Shown here: piece after piece, positions 62,763 through 64,000 of the stretch | Layout: each line of letters starts with the position of its first letter | Position numbering within the stretch: the stretch's first letter is position 1 | Assembly (NCBI GenBank): GCA_040905865.1 | Contig: JBBDQU010000051.1 | Coordinates: 33,103 to 97,102 of the forward strand | Source: Alphaproteobacteria bacterium | GTDB lineage: Bacteria; Pseudomonadota; Alphaproteobacteria; UBA8366; GCA-2717185 | Direction: 5' to 3' | DNA length: 64,000 bases | Notes under the pieces: model-generated | The model's database searches: none | What the model saw: only the letters and a program-made list of their open reading frames with translations | Told to the model about the DNA's origin: nothing | Made by a program: the position numbers and the translations under genes

Positions 62763-62952
62763 GCCTCGGCATAATTTGTAAAGAATCCCGACAGTTTTAC
62801 GCCCAAATTCAAGGGCCTGCGCAGGGATAATTAATGAATTTATAAAAATCAGAGGCTTATAGTAAACCCATTCACGGCATGGAAATTGCTTTATTCCTCC
62901 TCGAGGACCCTTTTCAGGGGTGTTTTGTAAAGTTTTTCGACGGGAGGAGCGA
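62763..62952 (+). promoter_or_regulatory. AT-rich promoter region with -24/-12 (sigma-54) element before the PEP-CTERM gene
   Basis: GGCATGGAAATTGC at 62876-62889 fits the sigma-54 consensus GGCAC(G)-N4-TTGC, with GG at 62876-62877 and GC at 62888-62889, exactly the 10-bp spacing required. The only deviation in the GGCAC block is T for C. The start site would be near 62900, giving a leader of about 50 nt before the ATG at 62953. The region is AT-rich (ATTAATGAATTTATAAAAAT near 62829), unlike the rest of the window. No activator binding site was identified. Confidence 0.6.
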
Positions 62953-63735
62953 ATGAATCACCCAACTTCTTTAAGGAACGACCAGCGCCGAGTTCTCGAA
63001 ACCAGTCGGCGCTGGAAGACGTTATTCGTCGTCGCCTGTTTAACGTTGGCTAGTTTTAGCTATTTGAACTCCGCCTCGGCTTTAGTTATTGGTGTGAGTG
63101 GGCCGCGGGCTACAGGAATTTCAAACTTATTAACGACAGGCGGACATACAGTTAGCGTGTTTGGCAGCGTATCGAATAGTGCGATCGATTATGCGGGACT
63201 AGACGTATATATACTGGAGAGGACAGTTGGTACGAGTGCGCTAGGTGATTTCGTACGCGGTGGCGGCCTGCTCGTTACCGAATGGGACGCATCGGCTTGG
63301 GCGCTAAACACCGAGAACCTTCTGAATGCAACAGATTCAGGTGGTGGCTTTATTGGAACCTCAACGCCCGTGACCTTTAACGCTGAAGGCTTAGTCGCCG
63401 GCCTCGGAACTGGATTGCCCAACCCATACTCGGAATCAGGAGGCACGGAATTCTTTCGGACCTTTGCGGGTATCGGGGCAGATGTCGATATATTGGCGAC
63501 GCGCCCCGGCAACATTGCAGCAATCATTGGTGGCGCGTCAGGTTTAGGTAACACCCTAATTATTGGCTATGATTGGGCCGATAACTTAGGAACCAATAAT
63601 ACGCAAATGTTGTTGAATGCCGTGAATTTTCAAAATAATGGTGATCTCAGCGTTCCCGAGCCAGGCGCGCTAACGCTTCTTGGGATCGGGCTTATCGGTC
63701 TCGGCATCGCGAAACGGCGTAGAACGTCTGCTTAA
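62953..63735 (+). CDS. PEP-CTERM sorting-domain surface protein
   Basis: A 260-residue exported protein. After a long basic N-terminus comes a signal peptide (about 22-45, 'TLFVVACLTLASFSYLNS'). The body, from 'VIGVSGPRATGIS', has alternating strand/helix segments, with 'LDVYILERTVG' and 'DFVRGGGLLVTEWDA' suggestive of a glutamine-amidotransferase-like Rossmann fold (uncertain). The C-terminus is a textbook PEP-CTERM signal: 'VPEPGALTLLGIGLIGLGI' followed by the basic 'AKRRRTSA', for exosortase (EpsH/XrtA-type) processing. The start at 62953 has a very strong GGGAGGAGC ribosome-binding site. GC and codon use are clearly lower than in the rest of the window. No exosortase gene is present here. 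Confidence 0.88.
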   Translation: MNHPTSLRNDQRRVLETSRRWKTLFVVACLTLASFSYLNSASALVIGVSGPRATGISNLLTTGGHTVSVFGSVSNSAIDYAGLDVYILERTVGTSALGDFVRGGGLLVTEWDASAWALNTENLLNATDSGGGFIGTSTPVTFNAEGLVAGLGTGLPNPYSESGGTEFFRTFAGIGADVDILATRPGNIAAIIGGASGLGNTLIIGYDWADNLGTNNTQMLLNAVNFQNNGDLSVPEPGALTLLGIGLIGLGIAKRRRTSA

Positions 63736-63753
63736 CAGCACCCTCCTATATTG

Positions 63754-63780
63754 AACGGCGACCTTGGGTCGCCGTTTCTT
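63754..63780 (+). terminator. Rho-independent terminator of the PEP-CTERM gene
   Basis: A perfect 10-bp stem AACGGCGACC / GGTCGCCGTT with a 3-nt loop (TTG), followed by TTCTT, starting 18 nt after the stop codon. This is the clearest intrinsic terminator in the window. Confidence 0.85.
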
Positions 63781-63843
63781 GTGGCAATTTTCGGTAAATT
63801 GCCGTGCCAATTTACTAGATACATGATTTGCAAGGGTCCGGGC

Positions 63844-63975
63844 ATGCCACGTCTTCCCCGCCTCATCCTGCCCGGCATTCCGTATCACGTCACCCAGCGC
63901 GGCAACCGGCGTGCGCGGATGTTTTTCGAGGACGGAGACAATGGACGGGGTCAGGTTGAGCTACCCCGGGTTTGA
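63844..63975 (+). pseudogene. 5' fragment of a REP-associated (Y1/IS200-like) transposase gene
   Basis: Starts 'MPRLPRLILPGIPYHVTQRG' with the family-typical continuation 'NRRARMFFEDGD'. After that, at about 63939, it leaves the family sequence, reading 'NGRGQVELPRV' to a stop at 63975; the His-hydrophobe-His core and catalytic Tyr are missing. The sequence from about 63957 (TGAGCTACCCCGGGTTTG) looks like the end of an inserted element such as an IS, but the window ends too soon to tell. The start region repeats the remnant at 62691-62762. Confidence 0.75.
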
Positions 63976-64000
63976 CGGACGGTTTAATCAAGCACCATTT

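Overview
The window is 64 kb of high-GC bacterial chromosome. It is packed with genes in short operons on both strands. The gene families and their order (rpoZ-rsh-pdxJ-acpS-lepB-rnc-era on one strand, then recO and parC; an Asp-type HemB; Bpt instead of Aat; a bactofilin/M23 pair; TTAACCAT boxes like those of CtrA before the motor genes) point to an Alphaproteobacterium, probably of the Rhodospirillales in the wide sense. I cannot name a genus. I see no tRNA, rRNA or CRISPR array.

Layout. 0-8 kb: catabolic genes. These are the end of an acyl-CoA dehydrogenase-like gene, a TauD-type dioxygenase, a D-aminoacylase-type amidohydrolase, a quinone-reductase-like MDR protein, and a GIY-YIG gene bracketed by paired palindromes. 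The adjacent isobutyryl-CoA dehydrogenase and 3-hydroxyisobutyryl-CoA hydrolase form a valine-degradation pair. 8-16.5 kb: hemB, a threonine ammonia-lyase, motA with two motB genes in tandem, an RDD membrane protein, bpt and parC. 16.5-24.5 kb: recO, a YcsI-family gene on the opposite strand, then the era-to-rpoZ housekeeping cluster. 24.7-31.3 kb: NYN nuclease, family 5 uracil-DNA glycosylase, smpB, dapA, a lytic transglycosylase, an alpha/beta hydrolase and an LLM oxidoreductase. 31.3-36.3 kb: bactofilin, coiled-coil M23 peptidase, DUF3105 protein, SDR and HD phosphohydrolase. 36.3-47.6 kb: mostly small-molecule metabolism (amidase, FAD-linked dehydrogenase, cytochrome c, SDR, MscS channel, VOC, Ldh, cupin, FMN hydroxy-acid oxidase), two paralogous small membrane proteins and a ThiE/TenI-type protein. 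47.7-58.4 kb: the envelope pair tamB/tamA and two convergent membrane-anchored SGNH hydrolases of lower GC. 58.9-62.6 kb: cspA, a crotonase without the usual catalytic glutamates, a class III CoA-transferase and a second amidase.

The last 1.4 kb differ clearly in base composition. A low-GC PEP-CTERM surface protein gene lies behind a good -24/-12 (sigma-54) promoter and ends in a strong terminator. It is bracketed by two N-terminal remnants of REP-associated (Y1/IS200-like) transposase genes. This looks like a small acquired island and is the most unusual part of the window.

Several palindromic elements are scattered between genes: two inverted doublets around the GIY-YIG gene, and long imperfect palindromes near 34.7, 39.2 and 47.7 kb. 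They suggest that more than one family of REP/MITE-like repeat is active in this genome. All functional calls come from reading the sequence and recalling protein families; no database search was run.
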